Made by a program: the position numbers and the translations under genes. 64,000 nucleotides of DNA from Rhinopithecus roxellana (Eukaryota; Chordata; Mammalia; Primates; Cercopithecidae), in contig NC_044557.1 of assembly GCF_007565055.1 (NCBI RefSeq), forward strand, positions 71,452,095 to 71,516,094, given 5' to 3'. The notes under the pieces were generated by a model. It worked only from the letters and a program-made list of their open reading frames with translations. It was not told the origin of the DNA and searched no databases. Positions 25,110-37,849 of the stretch are shown in pieces. Within the stretch, counting starts at the first letter, position 1. Each line of letters starts with the position of its first letter.

Positions 25110-25281
25110 TTAGCCAGGCGAGGTGGCGGGCGCCTGTAATCCCAGCTACTCAGGAGGCTGAGGCAGGAGAATGGCATGAACCTGAGAGGCGGAGCTTGCA
25201 GTGAGCTGAGATCCGGCCACTGCACTCCAGCCTGGGTGACAGAACCAGACTCTGTCTCAAAAAAAAAAAAAAAAAAAAAAA
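25110..25281 (+). mobile_element. 5'-truncated young AluY, Old World monkey AluYR-like
   Basis: The copy starts within the Alu left half at 'ttagccaggcgaggtggcgg', then has the full right arm with 'gagatccggccactgcactc' and a pure A-tail. The perfect 15-bp target duplication AAAGAACAGAACTAG lies at 25095-25109 and 25282-25296. This is a textbook 5'-truncated retrotransposition rather than a later deletion. Confidence 0.95.
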
Positions 25282-26208
25282 AAAGAACAGAACTAGCAGT
25301 CTTCTTAGATGCCTTCCTGGTGTGGAATATAAAGGGAACTCTAGTGCCACCAATTCAATGGCATTTAACCAGTTTCTAGCAATACAGTGGTCTTTACCTC
25401 AATATTATGCATAGGAACTGAACCTTCTTCAAGTTATCCAGATACCCAGAAGAAAATTCAATTTAATGCAAGAAACTTGTCCTAAGGAAGTCAGTGTTTT
25501 GAATTGTTCATCATCAATGTTAATGACTTCAAAATAATAGTCTTTCACTGTCCCAGCTCTCAAGATGTCTAAGCTCCAATTCAATCAACAGAAATGATTC
25601 ATAATTTATGAAACAAGATGGTGTGATAACATCTATAAAGGTAAACAAAGGCATTTACTATGTCCAAAATAAATAGCTATAAATGAAAACTAAAAACCCG
25701 AACCCTTGATCAGCTTTACAGGTAAATTATTTTCTAGAAAAAAATATACATTTTCCTTCTCTCTAGTGCCATATTTCTGAATTCAGCAACCCTGTAGCTT
25801 TGTAAAAGCCTAAGAATTGGGGGGTTGAGTAGGAATTTAAGAGGCTCTAGTCTCTGTTGTTACAGGTTTTGATTATACTGAAAAATGTCAATATTTTATG
25901 TCACTGAATTTAGTCATAGAATCAAATTTTTGTAGATATGGTGAGATTCGAACTACTAACCATTAGAGAAATTAATGTTAAAAGTTATAAAAAGCAAATA
26001 TTTCAAGAGTGTCAGCAACAGTATTAATTCATTACTGACATACTAGCTGTATTCACCTTAAGGTCTCCTTTCTTTTTATATTAATATTAATTTGGCTCTA
26101 TATTTCATTTTTTAAACCACCTCAACCTATTTGTTTAAGAGTTGGCAGAGAGGTGAAGGATATAAATAAGTACACACCAAAACATTTTTGGAATAAAGCA
26201 ATCCTCAC

Positions 26209-26330
26209 CTGTTTTTTTCATGGATCTTCAAGATTTCATTTGTCTGTTGAAGAAGTTGCTTCTCTAGCTTGTAGGTTGATAATGAATTCTCCAGCAGCTG
26301 TATCTCAAGTCGAGAAGTTTGATTTAGTAC
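26209..26330 (-). CDS. ANGPT1: ANGPT1 exon 3 (coiled-coil region, residues 152-192)
   Basis: The minus strand reads VLNQTSRLEIQLL, continues through LSTYKLEKQLLQQ, and ends KIHEKN plus the first two bases of Ser192. These are angiopoietin-1 residues 152 to 192. The acceptor is ttatcttaag|G with a short, A-interrupted pyrimidine tract, and the donor is CAG|gtgagg. The 122-bp length takes the reading frame from phase 0 to phase 2, and exon 4 begins with the T that completes Ser192, so the join is exact. The segment is rich in Leu, Gln, Glu and Lys with heptad-like spacing, as expected for the central coiled coil. The sequon NQT at residue 154 is present. The exon is too short and too far from a start codon to appear as an open frame of its own on the minus strand; an unrelated plus-strand frame overlaps it. 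Confidence 0.96.
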
Positions 26331-26754
26331 CTTAAGATAAAAGATGAAAATATTTCAAACTTCAATCACAAATCAATGAATGTTTTTAAGTTTTATTTTG
26401 TCTTTAAATAATATTTCTTCAAGAATAATTAAACAAATGGTTTACATTCTACCAACTAATGTTTTACATGCCTTTCAGATATTATTTTGGTTTGAGATTG
26501 AAATTGCAATTTAGGACTTTTGTGTCCTAAAACCCTAGGATATTCTCTTGTGCTAGTTGCTTCATATAGTTTATCTCCAATATCTGTAAATGCAAGATTA
26601 GTATTAAGTACAAGGTCTTAGATGTTGTGGATAATTAAGAATAACTAATAGGCATGTAAAAGATACCTACCTTGATGCATCACCTGACAAAAAACAATTA
26701 GAAATGTGCAAAAATCTCTTGACATAGTTTAGAAAAACTCATTATAACACATTT

Positions 26755-26945
26755 ACAGAATGCCTATCACACCAGGTCATGCTAGCCCTTCTGGATATCA
26801 TGACCACCTGTTGAAGGAGAAATTGTTATCATCACTTTACAAATGAGAAACCTGAGCTTCAGAGAGAAGCCCAAGTTCACACAGGAGACAAGGGAAGAGT
26901 GGGGTTTCAAACCCAGGTAGTTTTATTCTGATTCTGCTGCTCTGC
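26755..26945 (-). repeat. MIR relic
   Basis: 'atcatcactttacaaatgag', 'cctgagcttcagagagaagc', 'ccaagttcacacagga' and 'ggtttcaaacccaggtag' read as a minus-strand MIR. Confidence 0.65.
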
Positions 26946-27535
26946 AAAGAAAATTGAGGAGAGGGTGAGTCAAACCATTCTGAGGAAATGAAATGACCCA
27001 GAACCCAGATTGTATGAGAGACAGATTGTTCTCACCCTTTCAAGTACTTTCACTACTACTACTCTGGTGGTCCTCTAGAAACTGTGAAGGCTCAATTCAT
27101 CTTGAACCACAATGACCCATGTGTCTAGCTGGGCCTTCTTATGACCTAAGTCTGTGAGCTGTGCACCCAAACCTATCATTCTCCAGGCAAAGAATGCACA
27201 CTCCAGTCCTAGCAGATGCCTTCAAACTGTGTCAATGCCCTGTTCCTGACTCTGTCTTGTCCCTCCCTCTCTTTCCACCTTAAAGGAGGTATAAAAGGAA
27301 ATAAAGAACATAAATTAATTTAAAAAGCTCTTCACATTATTTGAAACATTTTTAAACTACCACATCTTTCCCAAAACTACTTATTTAAAAGGACCTGGAA
27401 ATACTTCTGCCAGGTCAATATCAATGTAAATTTCTTCTACAAATGATGCCATTAGAGCTGTCCTCCTCTGTAGCATCTCTAAATCTAGGATTATATCGGA
27501 TGCACACAGAAAGTCTGTTCAACATATACCAACAG

Positions 27536-27848
27536 GGCCAGGTGTGGTGGCTCATGCCTGTACTCCCAACACTTTGGGAGGCTATAGCAGGTGGCTTGCT
27601 TGAGCTCAGGAGTTCAAGACCAGCCTGGGCAACATGGCAAAACCCCATCTCTACAAAAACATGCAAAAATTAACTGGGCATGTTGGTGCGTGCCTGTAGT
27701 CCCAGCTACTTGGGAGGCTGAGGCAGGAGGATCACTTGAGCCCAGCAGGCAGAGTTTGCAGTGAGCCATAATTATGCCACTCCACTATAGCCTGGGTGAC
27801 AGAGTGAGACCCTATCTCAAAAATAAAAATAAAAAATAAAATAAAAAG
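27536..27848 (+). mobile_element. AluJ/S
   Basis: Full length from 'ggccaggtgtggtggctcat' to an (AAAAT)-patterned tail. CpG sites are mostly decayed, so it is an older copy. Confidence 0.94.
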
Positions 27849-28834
27849 GAAAATACACCTATAGGCCCTGGGCTTGACTTGGGCTATAGGAGTTTGCAGG
27901 AGCAGGGGATGTATCTGAAGGGAGCAGGGCAGGAACTAGCCTGAGGTGAGAGAGGCAAATGCCTCAGTTGCAAAACTTGAAGGGGTGCTAGAAATCTCAG
28001 TAGTCAAGATAAGTAATATTTTAATGTAACATTTTTAAAATTTTACAATTAATGCAAGAAATTGACATTTAACAGAATATCAATTTAAAATAAAGACCGC
28101 ATCTGATTCTGCACATAGGTCTGATTTGGTCTGAGGTGGTCTCTAGCCCTGCAAGGGGTGGAACAGGAGGGCGAGGAGGGGATGGGGCAGAGAATGGTGA
28201 GATGGAGCATTTATACTCTAAAAAAGTTTAAACTGCTATGACTCATGTATGCAGTCATTAGTAAGGATCTGAAAGCCAGTATAAAATGTACTGCTACTAA
28301 TCATATCACGTTTGTGAAAGGTTTCAGTGTTTTAAAAAACATTCTTTTCTATTCTGTATTATTTCATTTCAAAACAAACAGAATTTGAAGGTAGAGTTTG
28401 GAGTAGCTCAGAGGGGATACATGGTAGAGAACATAAATATTGGAGATACACAAGATATAACTTTCAACTATTAAACATATTATTGTCCAAGTATGATTTT
28501 ATTTTTTAATTGAATGACAATTTATAAAATAATGAAATAGGGAATGAAACACTTGTATGTTTTGGTGACATTTAGAACAGTGCTTGGCACAGAGACAACA
28601 CTCAGTATTTGTTTATAGATACTCAATATTTGTTTATGAGGTATATTATCTCACTAAATCAAGCATATCATATGTAGTTAAATAAAATCTATTTTCTTTC
28701 TTATTCACCATACTCTCTGATCACACTTCCTGACATTCTCAGACACCAAAATTTTTAATTTCCAGAAGTCAGTAAGTATTCTCCTCCATGTCCATTGAGA
28801 ACAAAATGGAACCATTCATAATTGAAAATGAAGC

Positions 28835-29410
28835 TGTCCATATCTCAGTCTGGAGACAACTACAGTTCCCAGTTTGTCTTCCTGCTCCTACTTGCCCCAG
28901 CTCAAGTCCATTTTTCACACAGCAACCAGAGGGATCTTTTTGAACACATACATCAGATCATGCCATCTCCTTTGCAACATGCTAATGGCTTCCTTTTGCA
29001 ATTAGAATGAATTCCAAAGTCCTCAGCCTGGCCTGAAAAGACCCATGTGATCAGAACCCTGTTCACTTCTTGTTTATCATGCTCCAACCACATAGTCTTC
29101 CTTCTGCCACCTTGACTCGTCAAGTTCATTCCAATCTTGGAAACTTTGTACTTGCAGTTTCCTCTGCTTGGCATGCCCACCCCTTCCCAGATGCATGGCT
29201 GATTTCTTCTCATCATCTTAGAGAGTCTCTTTCTGGCCACCTTCTTTATAGTAATACCTTCCTCACTCTTCATCACATCATCTTATTTAATTTTCTTTAC
29301 AAAATTATCACTATTGAAAACTATCATATCTGTTCACTCATTTGCTGTCTTTCTGTCCCTCCTAGGATGTCAGTTGCACAGAGGCAGGAAGGCTCATCTG
29401 GAGTCCCCTA
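28835..29410 (+). repeat. L2 element, 3' portion
   Basis: A run of L2 landmarks in order: 'agatcatgccatctcctttg', 'ccaaagtcctcagcctggcc', 'ttggcatgcccaccccttcc' and 'cctaggatgtcagttgcac'. The copy is long and diverged. Open frames on both strands here are by chance. Confidence 0.6.
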
Positions 29411-30261
29411 AACCTCCAGACCCCCCTGGGGTCCAGCACACTACAGTGCTCATAGCTGAGTTAGATGACATTCTGGGCAATGGACAGTGAGCTGTCTTTC
29501 AGGCTTGAGTCATGGTCACAGAAAAGGTAACAGGGCCTACATGAATATCAAGTTAGACTTCAGTGAGGACAGTCTAAATCTAGAGCAGCATCTGAATATG
29601 GGAAAAGGAAGGGGCCCAATATCAGAAGTCCAGGCTAAATGCCGATCTAAAGATCAGGGCAGTTTAGAGTACAAATACCAATCCCTCCTCTTGTTTCCCC
29701 ATCACCTTGACCCTATTACTGCTTTATTTCAACTCTCTCCACTGATGTATTAAACTAGGTCTGAAGTGGGCAACCAAGAGAATTGCATTGCAAACTATGA
29801 TAAATTGACCACTTTCTTGCCATGCGTCTATGGAATTTGCTGCTTAGCAATAATCGAAGTGTTCCATTAAAATGACAAAAGACATTTCCTTCTTAGCCTA
29901 AACACATTCCAAAAGCACATCTTTGGGGAAAAAAAGGAAAATTTTTAAATAAAGAAGAAAGAAAAAGAGTAAAGCGTATGTGAAACATGCCCCTCAAGGA
30001 ACAATTTCAAGATTAAATTTTCCAAAATATACCTAAGAGTAAGAGAGACATAAAACCTGAAATTGAGGATTTATGGGCCACAGAATTTTAGTTCTTTCTT
30101 AAAAAAAAAATAAACATTTAAAAATAAAAAGTATTAGTTTCCCAGAGAAAGTGAGCTGGAAAATTTCACCCAGCTCTCTTTAATATTTTCAAGAGTGCTT
30201 CTGATACTTTAAATTAATATTAGTGCTAAAAGTCAGAGACTGAGGTAGAAAGAAAAATCTC

Positions 30262-30506
30262 TTTTTTTTTAGAGACAGTGTCTCACTCTGTTGCCCAGGC
30301 TGGAGTTCAGTGGCATGACCACACTCACTGCAGCCTCTTGGGCTCTGGTGAGGTGTGCCCAGCAATTTTTTATATATATGTTTTTTGGTAAAGACAGGGC
30401 TCTGCCATGTTGCCCAGGCTGGACTCGACCTCCTGGGTTCAAGCAATCTGCCCACTTCAGCATCCTAATGTGCTGGAATTACAGGCATGAGCCAGTGTGC
30501 CTGGCC
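30262..30506 (-). mobile_element. AluJ, internally shortened
   Basis: Minus-strand Alu from a T-run through 'agagacagtgtctcactctg' to 'gccagtgtgcctggcc', about 245 bp, with part of the right arm lost. The target duplication AAAAATCTCTTT lies at about 30253-30264 and 30508-30519. Confidence 0.92.
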
Positions 30507-31984
30507 AAAAATCTCTTTCAATGAATCATCAACTTTGAAATAGGCCCTGTTTTTGGAGTTACGTTTCCTTTTGCTTTAGTTATTTTTTTTCCAAAGAAAA
30601 ATCTGTAACATAAAGTATAATGCCTTGGCAATTAATTCTAACAGAAGAATGAAGGTTGATACATGCAGAAGGAATGAGAGAGTTAGAAAATCAGCATTTT
30701 GCAAAATGATTGAAGTAATTTACTTGGTTAGTAATGGGCAATGTGACAAAGTATTACCCTACAGGTTATCTGTTAATTTCCTAGGGAAAAGTGAACTATT
30801 GAGATGTGGTGATATGGAAGTTATGACCCTAACCAAGTTAAAGAACAGCATAACTAAGGGAGTGGCAATCTGGCATGTGTGTCTCCTGAAGAGATGCAAT
30901 AGGAAGTGACCAGTAATTCCACAGAACACCCCTGCCACAATATTCCATTCAATCTGAACAAGTCTTTAGACTCAACTTCCAGTTTAGAGAAACCATAGGG
31001 GATTGAAGGGTAAATTAAAGGTCATAATAAAGAAATATTCAGACAAATGCAGAACATGAGATGATTTACAAAACAACCCAGTTTCTTAAGGATGTCAGTA
31101 TCAGGCAAAAGAAAAAGTGGAAGACTGCTCCAAATTTAAATGGACTATTAAATCTTGAGAAACAAAACTCCTATAAAAGTTTTAGTGGAAAAATGAGAAA
31201 ATATGAATGTAGAAATTAGATAATCTTAGGGAATTATTGTTCATCTTAGTTGTGATGTAACATATAATATTATATAGCTATTACATAATATTCTCTATTT
31301 ATATTATATATAAATATATTTTATTTATAATAGTAATACCATCATTGTATATGTATATGTTTATAATATGATAATATAACCCTACATTATCTTTATAATA
31401 TAATAACCACCTCATTTGGTTACAGAGTTTGATAGAGATAGTACTTATATTACAGACACAGAATTGTGGATAGAAATCTCCCAAAACAGCTAACGCTCAG
31501 TAGAGTCAGAATGCAACCGGATAGTCTATCTCCAGAGTCTGGATTGTTTCCCACAAGCTTATCATGTAGCTGTAAATAAGCAGCTTCCCTCTGGTTAGTG
31601 ACACCCTCTAGTCCCTAACAACTGCAACCAAAATGGTTTCTTTCAAGTAACCATGAGGTCTTCTGCTTGTTGTGGCTGATAGCATCCAACTCTCTCTCGC
31701 TGCCCCTGCCCCCTAAATTAGCACCATGAGTAAGGAAGATGTCCAAATTTCTTATGCTTCTCAGAGTATGGAAAAGAAAAACAAACAAAAAAACCCAAAA
31801 AACAAAAAACCATTCACTCAATGTTCTTAGTTGGGTCAGACATCTTTGCAGTAGACTGCTTCTGTTCAAAGTCCTCTTCCCATCCATCAGCTATTTGTAG
31901 GTGCCTATTACCATCAACACGCAAGCCTTAGCATATTGTCCTCAGGCTTGGTGACATTGGGCTGAAACCTGCAGAGATTAAGGG

Positions 31985-32117
31985 ACTAAAACTTAGTTTT
32001 ATTCACAAGTATTTATTGAGAGCCTATGCACCAGTCCTGTTCTAAATCCTGTTGATAGAGCAATGAACAAGAACAAGACAAAAAAAACCCTCGCTTCTTA
32101 GGAATTTACATCCTAGT
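31985..32117 (-). repeat. L2 3'-end relic
   Basis: 'agtatttattgagagcctat', 'gatagagcaatgaacaagaa' and 'gaatttacatcctagtg' are the usual minus-strand L2 3' landmarks. Confidence 0.5.
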
Positions 32118-32118
32118 G

Positions 32119-32343
32119 CAGGAGTTGGTCAGATTTTTCTGTAAAGGCCCAGATAGTAAACATCTTAGGCTTGGTGGGCCAAATGGTCTCTGGTATAACA
32201 ATTTAGCTCTGCCATTTTAGTGAAATAGCAGCCACAGACAACATATAAATATATGAATGCAGCTGTGTCCAATAAAACTTTATCTACAAAATAAGATGGC
32301 TGGTCAAATTTGACCTGTGGGCCATAGGCTGCTGAGCCCCCTC
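32119..32343 (+). mobile_element. hAT-type non-autonomous DNA transposon relic
   Basis: 'aggagttggtcagatttttc', 'aaaggcccagatagtaaaca', 'ggcttggtgggccaaatgg' and 'aataaaactttatctacaaa' are hallmarks of a common mammalian hAT-derived element. It starts with CAG, as expected for the terminal inverted repeat. The exact subfamily name is not assigned. Confidence 0.6.
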
Positions 32344-32599
32344 CTAGTGGCTTATCAAACACTTTTCCTAAACCTTGTAAGAAAATCAATTACAAGATAT
32401 TTTGCTTAAGTGACCCACTAAAAAGTTTGTTTCATAATTTCCATTAAACCAAAATTACAAGTGTATTCAACTGTTTCTTATCAAGACAAAGAGATATAGC
32501 AGCTCAACTTTGAGAGCTGCCCTTTGAGAGTAGATATAAGAAGAAATCTGTTTACACCTAAAGATTCGTGCTCATTGAACAAACTGTTTCTGAACTGCC

Positions 32600-32601
<2 letters not shown>

Positions 32602-32633
<32 letters not shown>

Positions 32634-32648
32634 GTATATATATATATT
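32602..32648. repeat. (AC)n followed by (TA)n
   Basis: About 15 AC units at 32602-32632 are followed by a short TA run at the 5' edge of an Alu tail. Confidence 0.9.
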
Positions 32649-32795
32649 TAAAGATAGGGTCTTGCTCTATCATCCATGCTGGAGTGCAGTGGTGTGATCA
32701 TAGCTCACTGTAACTTTGAACTTCCTAGGCTCAAGGGATCCTCCAGCCTTAGCCCCCTGAGTAGCTAGGCTACAGGCATGCATTACTATGCCTGG

Positions 32796-32829
<34 letters not shown>

Positions 32830-32949
32830 TAGAGATAGTATTTTGCTATGTTGCCCAGACTGCTGTCAAACTCCTGGGCTCAAATCATTTTTCCATCTGG
32901 CTGTCCCCTACAGTGCTGGGATTTTAGGTGTGGGCCTCCATACCTGGCT
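32649..32949 (-). mobile_element. AluJ with expanded central poly(T)
   Basis: Minus-strand Alu from 'aaagatagggtcttgctcta' to 'ccatacctggct'. The A-rich linker between the arms has grown to about 30 consecutive T (32799-32828), much longer than usual. Confidence 0.92.
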
Positions 32950-33595
32950 TGCCTTATATTTCTAATGAGTGCTATTGAGGTACAAATGGCACATGTGATC
33001 ATTTGTGATGTCTGAAAGGATGATTAAATGGGATTAAACATGCAGGAAATATATTAGGGGAAATGCCCATGAGGAAAAATTGGGAGGAAGCCAGAGGAGG
33101 TTTGGAGAGGCTTCAGACTGGGATGCTGGTCTAATTGCAGGAAAGAGGAGAGGGAAGGAAGAAGAGTTGGGTGGAAGTCTTATCCCTCAAGGCAACCATG
33201 CAACAGTTCCAGCAAGGCTGATGAAGAGCCCCTAGCCAAAGTCATGTGTCAGTGGACTTCTACAGCTCCCAGGAGCAGGCCTACTTATCCCTGCCACAAT
33301 GAGTGGAAGTGACTGCTGGAAATTGTGGTCTCTGCACCAACACAGCAATGGATTTCAGAGCACAGCCATTGGTGAGCAGTGGTCAATTATACTTCCCACA
33401 GTAGGAGATTGGAAAGGTACATCTTTAAGGCTGTGAGGAAGGGCTCCACAGATCATTAATTTGACTGAAAGTTAAGAAAGAAATGACTTAGAAGTGTTTT
33501 GCCACATTAACTCAAACTCATGAAAGTAAAGACTGCTTTACTTGTTGCATTCTAATAGGACCCATTAAAACATCTTACATAAGGAAGCACCCAAA

Positions 33596-33905
33596 GACAG
33601 GAGTAATTGCTCATGTCTGTAATCCAAGCACTTTGGGAGGCCAAGGCAGGTGAATTGCTTGAACCTACGAGGTCAAGACAAGCCTGGGCAACATAGCAAG
33701 ACCTGGTCTCTGCAAAAAATAAAGAAGCTAGCTGAGCATGGTGGCACACACCTGTAGTCCCAGCTGCTCATGAGGCTGGAGTGGGAGGATCACCTGAAAC
33801 CCAAAGGTTGAGGCTGCAGTGAGCCCTGATCAGTCACTGCACTCCAGCGTGGGTGACAGAGTGAGACTCTATCTCAAAAAATAACAATAAATGATAATAA
33901 GGAAA
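33596..33905 (+). mobile_element. AluJ
   Basis: Diverged full-length Alu with 'ctgtaatccaagcactttgg' and 'gcaacatagcaagacctgg', ending in an AAT-rich tail. Confidence 0.92.
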
Positions 33906-36728
33906 TAAACATAGGATGGTACATCATCTACCTTATAGAATTCATTATTATTATTAAATAGCTAATATATGTAAAATTATTTAGAACTGAGCCAAGCATG
34001 GATTATTAGAGGTAAAATTTAAGGTGATTTGTTTGTCTGTTAATTTCCCCCAAAACCAAATTTGCCTGAGAAAGAAGTGAGAAATAGAATGACACTACAG
34101 GAAGTGACATGAATAATTCCTCAAACAAACCCCTTCATATTGTACTCTTGGAAAGAGGAACTTGAAGGCAAAGAGATATTGGTACAAACTGATAACAGAG
34201 TGAGAAAAACACTGCAAGCCAGACTAAGGGGGAAGGAAAAGGCATGGTGGTGGTTTCTAATTATTGCCACAATGGCCAGCAGTGTTATTCAGGTGTGGTC
34301 ATTACTGGTATCTTTCCTGATCATGATACTTTTTTGAGCACAGGAGGATCTTAAAATGCTGTGGAGTGAACCTGTGGCTTTCCACATTTTGTTAAATTGT
34401 AAATCTAGAAGGTCAGCAGAAGACTAGAGAGCAATAAGTTAATTATTTTATAACATAATCGTGTGAAAGCTAGGGCACTAAAATGTATTGGAAAGACATT
34501 GTCATGAGTTCCTGAAATAGACTGAGGACCTTAAGTCAGTTTTAGGAAAAGTAGCCCTTACCAGTGTGAAGCCATGTTAGATGAATATAGGAGGAAAACC
34601 ATGAGAGCATACCTGGAGAGCACAGAAGGATCTACTGGTTTATAAATGCTTATTATAACTGAATAGAGTGTATGGAGGTTAAGAAATAATTCAGATTACT
34701 TTTGTAAACTTGGCTCTGAATCAGGATTTGAGTTCACTTGAGTGGTTATGTCTAAGCAGAACATGTCCTGTCGCAATAGTTCAAATAAGTAGCACGAGGG
34801 TAGACATTTACATACGACAAGTTTGAGGCATCACAACTACAAATAGCATAGGCAATTGGAAGACATGAAAACGAAAGGGAAAAAAACACATAGGCTTCCC
34901 TTCTTAAGGCAGGGCATTTGAGCCATTGTTGTCCTTTTCTACTTTCCTCTTATTGCTACTCATGATGAATTTGTGATTTTGGAAATGTTTTCTGGGTTTC
35001 AGCTATCTCAAAATTGTTCTCGCTGTATTTAATAAACTTTCATTGGTCTTTAGTAGTAAGTTTTAACTACTTCATATAGGGAGTAGTGATTCTTTTTCAT
35101 TGAATTTTCTGTACCATTTTCAATAAAGTACACATCTTCTGGCCTTAAGGATGCAGAACAATTTATCTCTTAACACCTTACACAGCATGCATCTTAACAG
35201 TTTGGAGATTAACATACTAACAATGGGACACTTTTTTTCCCACAACTCCAATTCCTAGGTAGAAAGAGATCAAAAAACAACCCAAGGCACAGTGTTTTGG
35301 GGGATAAAAAAATTACACAAGACCCTTCCATGTGTTCCATAAAAGTTATTGTATTAGAAACTTGTACAAATTTCAAATATGCAATTAAGTAGGATATATT
35401 GTGCATTTGTTTTTGAACATGAGAGTATTTTATAGGAGAGGGTGAGCATTCTGTTCTAACAAAATAAAATAAATAATACAGTCACATTATTTATACCACA
35501 AGAAACCAGGGTGCATATATGATCAAACTTACTGTGATAATGAATGATTAGACAAAGTCTTATAATTTTCAGGGACAATGTGTAGTTCCACCCATCTCCC
35601 ATGTTCATCTGATGCTGATGGGCAGCAAAGCTCAAGTGAATCATTGCTCCAATGTAGTCAATACTTAAGTTCTTATTCAATTAGTTAATTATTAGTGTTA
35701 CTATTTAAGGGGGATAGAAAAGAAATGAGTATCCTGGAGTTTGAATCCCAGATTTTACATACTAGCTGCATGAATATGAGAAATCACTCAAGCTAGTGAC
35801 TTCTAGCTAAAAGATCTATCTGCTCTAAGTGATTTTCATAAAAACCATTTGTGCAGAGGAAGTTGCATTATATAAAATGTTTTATCTGTATCAATTACCA
35901 TTGTTATTTTTCTTTAAATACCAACCTATCTGTGATGCCAATAACACAAATGAAATAAAATAAAAATCATGTTGCACCTTATTTTTGAATGTATATATTT
36001 CAGATTTCATGTTAGAAATCAACTACGTTGGGATAGAATCATCCCTTGGGTTTCAGAATGGTAACTGGAATAATGATTTTCATGGCTAAAAGGGAACAAA
36101 GAGACAATTAAAAATGACAGTCATCAAAATGATAGTCATCAAAAATGATATTTGCTGTTTGCCAGTAAACAGCATGGCGTGTTTGTGACAGTGGTGATGA
36201 AAGGGCATCCTTAGTTTTTACTCAGTGTTCAAATAAGTACGTCATTGGCCTTAATAGGTAGATATATGTATATACACGCATATTCCTGATAGCTTCATTT
36301 GGAATTTTCCTTTCTATCTGCTGAATGCAAAAACCATCTGCAGGTGCCCTTATGGCTACAGCATTACCAGAGACAAAACAAAACAGATCAAAAATGCAAA
36401 ACAAACACACCAATCTACCCAAATAGTTACTTTGTTTGACACATATCATATCACAGTTGGTAGCTGCAGTACTTATTTGAATTCAAACATTGATGAGGTC
36501 CTTTATTGGCCCTGTTTTTGCAAACATATGCAAAGCTAAATATACCAACCCTCATTAGATCAAAAGAAACACGCATAGCATGTCAGGCAGTCATTGTTGT
36601 TATTACCAATAAACAAAAATGTATGTTTCCCAAATCACAGTGCTGAAATGTGCTCTGTGTTTATGGAGCAAGCTAAAGAAAAAAAGTCTTCCTGGTTGAG
36701 TCTGTGGACTCTGGGCCTGGGGGTGTAC

Positions 36729-36884
36729 CTGGGTCTCAACATCTGTCAGCTTTCTGGTCTGCTCTGCAGTCTGAGACAGCAGGCTGGTTCCTATCTCCAG
36801 CATGGTAGCCGTGTGGTTCTGAACTGCATTCTGCTGTATCTGCGCCATCTCCGACTTCATATTTTCCACAATGTAATTCTCAAG
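36729..36884 (-). CDS. ANGPT1: ANGPT1 exon 2 (coiled-coil region, residues 100-151)
   Basis: This internal exon of angiopoietin-1, the secreted agonist ligand of the endothelial receptor TIE2, encodes 52 residues starting LENYIVENMK and ending TDVETQ. The match to the known protein is complete as I recall it. The acceptor is a pyrimidine-rich tract ending ttgcag (36885-36890). The donor reads CAG|gtacac, canonical but not a strong consensus. The exon is 156 bp with phase 0 at both ends, so skipping it would keep the frame. It encodes part of the N-terminal coiled coil that drives oligomerisation and contains one N-glycosylation sequon, NHT at residue 122. A longer open frame runs across both splice sites, but its extra ends do not match the protein and are intronic read-through. 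Exon 1 is not found up to position 64000, consistent with the very long first intron of this gene. Confidence 0.97.
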
Positions 36885-37109
36885 CTGCAAGAGATAAAGG
36901 ACAAAACATATCACATTATAAGCAAAGCCTCCCAGTTGGGGCCTGTAATATTTACAATGACAAAACAAGACACAGCTGGCAAATCAGCCATCTGGCGGGG
37001 ATCCTCTGCATCTCTGGGAGTTGGAGAAATGGGAGCAGAGCACACAGGAATCCAGTTGTCAACAAATTCCTAATATACCGATAATATATTTATAATAATC
37101 CCAATCGTA

Positions 37110-37300
37110 AGGACAATTTGCACTTGGATCACACTTTCTCATTGTTGACATTATCCATTTAGCCTTTATAGCAAAGATGTACCACAGTCAGCTTTATTGT
37201 TCTGTTTGTTTTATAGATGAAAAAATAGAATCAGAGAGGGCCAGTGATAAACCCAAGGTTGTTGAGCAAGAATGCAGCCAAATTCCCATACTAATTTAAA
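37110..37300 (-). repeat. MIR relic
   Basis: 'attatccatttagcctttat', 'ttatagatgaaaaaatagaa' and 'gggccagtgataaacccaag' read as a minus-strand MIR. Confidence 0.55.
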
Positions 37301-37849
37301 TTGAATTATTGGTGCTCTGGTTTTTCCGTTACACCATACTGACCACTTATCTCAGAAAAATTCAGCCTCCTGCTTCCATTTTTGTAATGATAAATAAAAG
37401 ATCACACTGCTTTGGGGGAATGGGATGAGGAGTGGGAGGAAGGATGATGTCCAAAACAAAAACCTTTAAAGGAATATTAAAATATAGGCAATGATGTATG
37501 AAATGAGCTTCAAAGCCTGAGAGGTGGCTATAATCATTCTCTGTGCTCCTTTGCAAGCTCAAAAAAAAAGGTACTGAAAGTACAACCCATATAGCAGTAT
37601 TTCCCCTTCTTGCTTTGGGTAATATTTAGTCCTTTATGGTGCCATCTTAGAGAACAGTACAGTGCTAAAATAAATGGTGCCATAGGAACCATGGAGAATT
37701 ATGAGGTGCCTTACTGCAAGGGAGGCTATTAGGTACCTGGGAGAATAAAGCTGAACATATCCATTGTTTGAAAAATACAAAAGAAACCTGTACCTCCCTG
37801 TCAGTGCACTTAATTCCTCCACCGTGTGATCACTACATTTTATTACTCA

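Larger units (their letters stand above)
11658..26208 (-). other. ANGPT1: ANGPT1 intron 3
   Basis: This complete intron of 14,551 bp runs from the exon 3 donor (gtgagg) to the exon 4 acceptor (tgtag). It contains an Alu (13299-13602) abutting an MLT1 LTR (13628-14056), L1, L2 and MIR relics, the 74-bp minisatellite, a large GGAA/GGGA tract and a 5'-truncated young Alu (25110-25281). In 14060-17930, 20420-23400 and 24000-24950 I see no gene and no repeat I can name with confidence. Confidence 0.9.
26331..36728 (-). other. ANGPT1: ANGPT1 intron 2
   Basis: This complete intron of 10,398 bp runs from the exon 2 donor (gtacac) to the exon 3 acceptor (cttaag). It holds four Alus (27536-27848, 30262-30506, 32649-32949, 33596-33905), an L2 copy, a MIR, a hAT-type element and a CA/TA repeat. 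The stretches 26950-27530, 27850-28830, 29410-30260, 30510-31985, 32950-33595 and 33906-36728 show no gene. The block around 27900-28150 looks like an old repeat that I cannot name. Confidence 0.9.

Noticed and set aside
31260..31400. Very AT-rich palindromic region that could be read as a replication origin or promoter
   Set aside because: Similar AT-rich patches occur throughout these introns, and no other signal is present.
36603..36968. The full 121-residue minus-strand frame as a stand-alone protein
   Set aside because: Only 36729-36884 matches angiopoietin-1. The ends run into introns past clear gt and ag sites.
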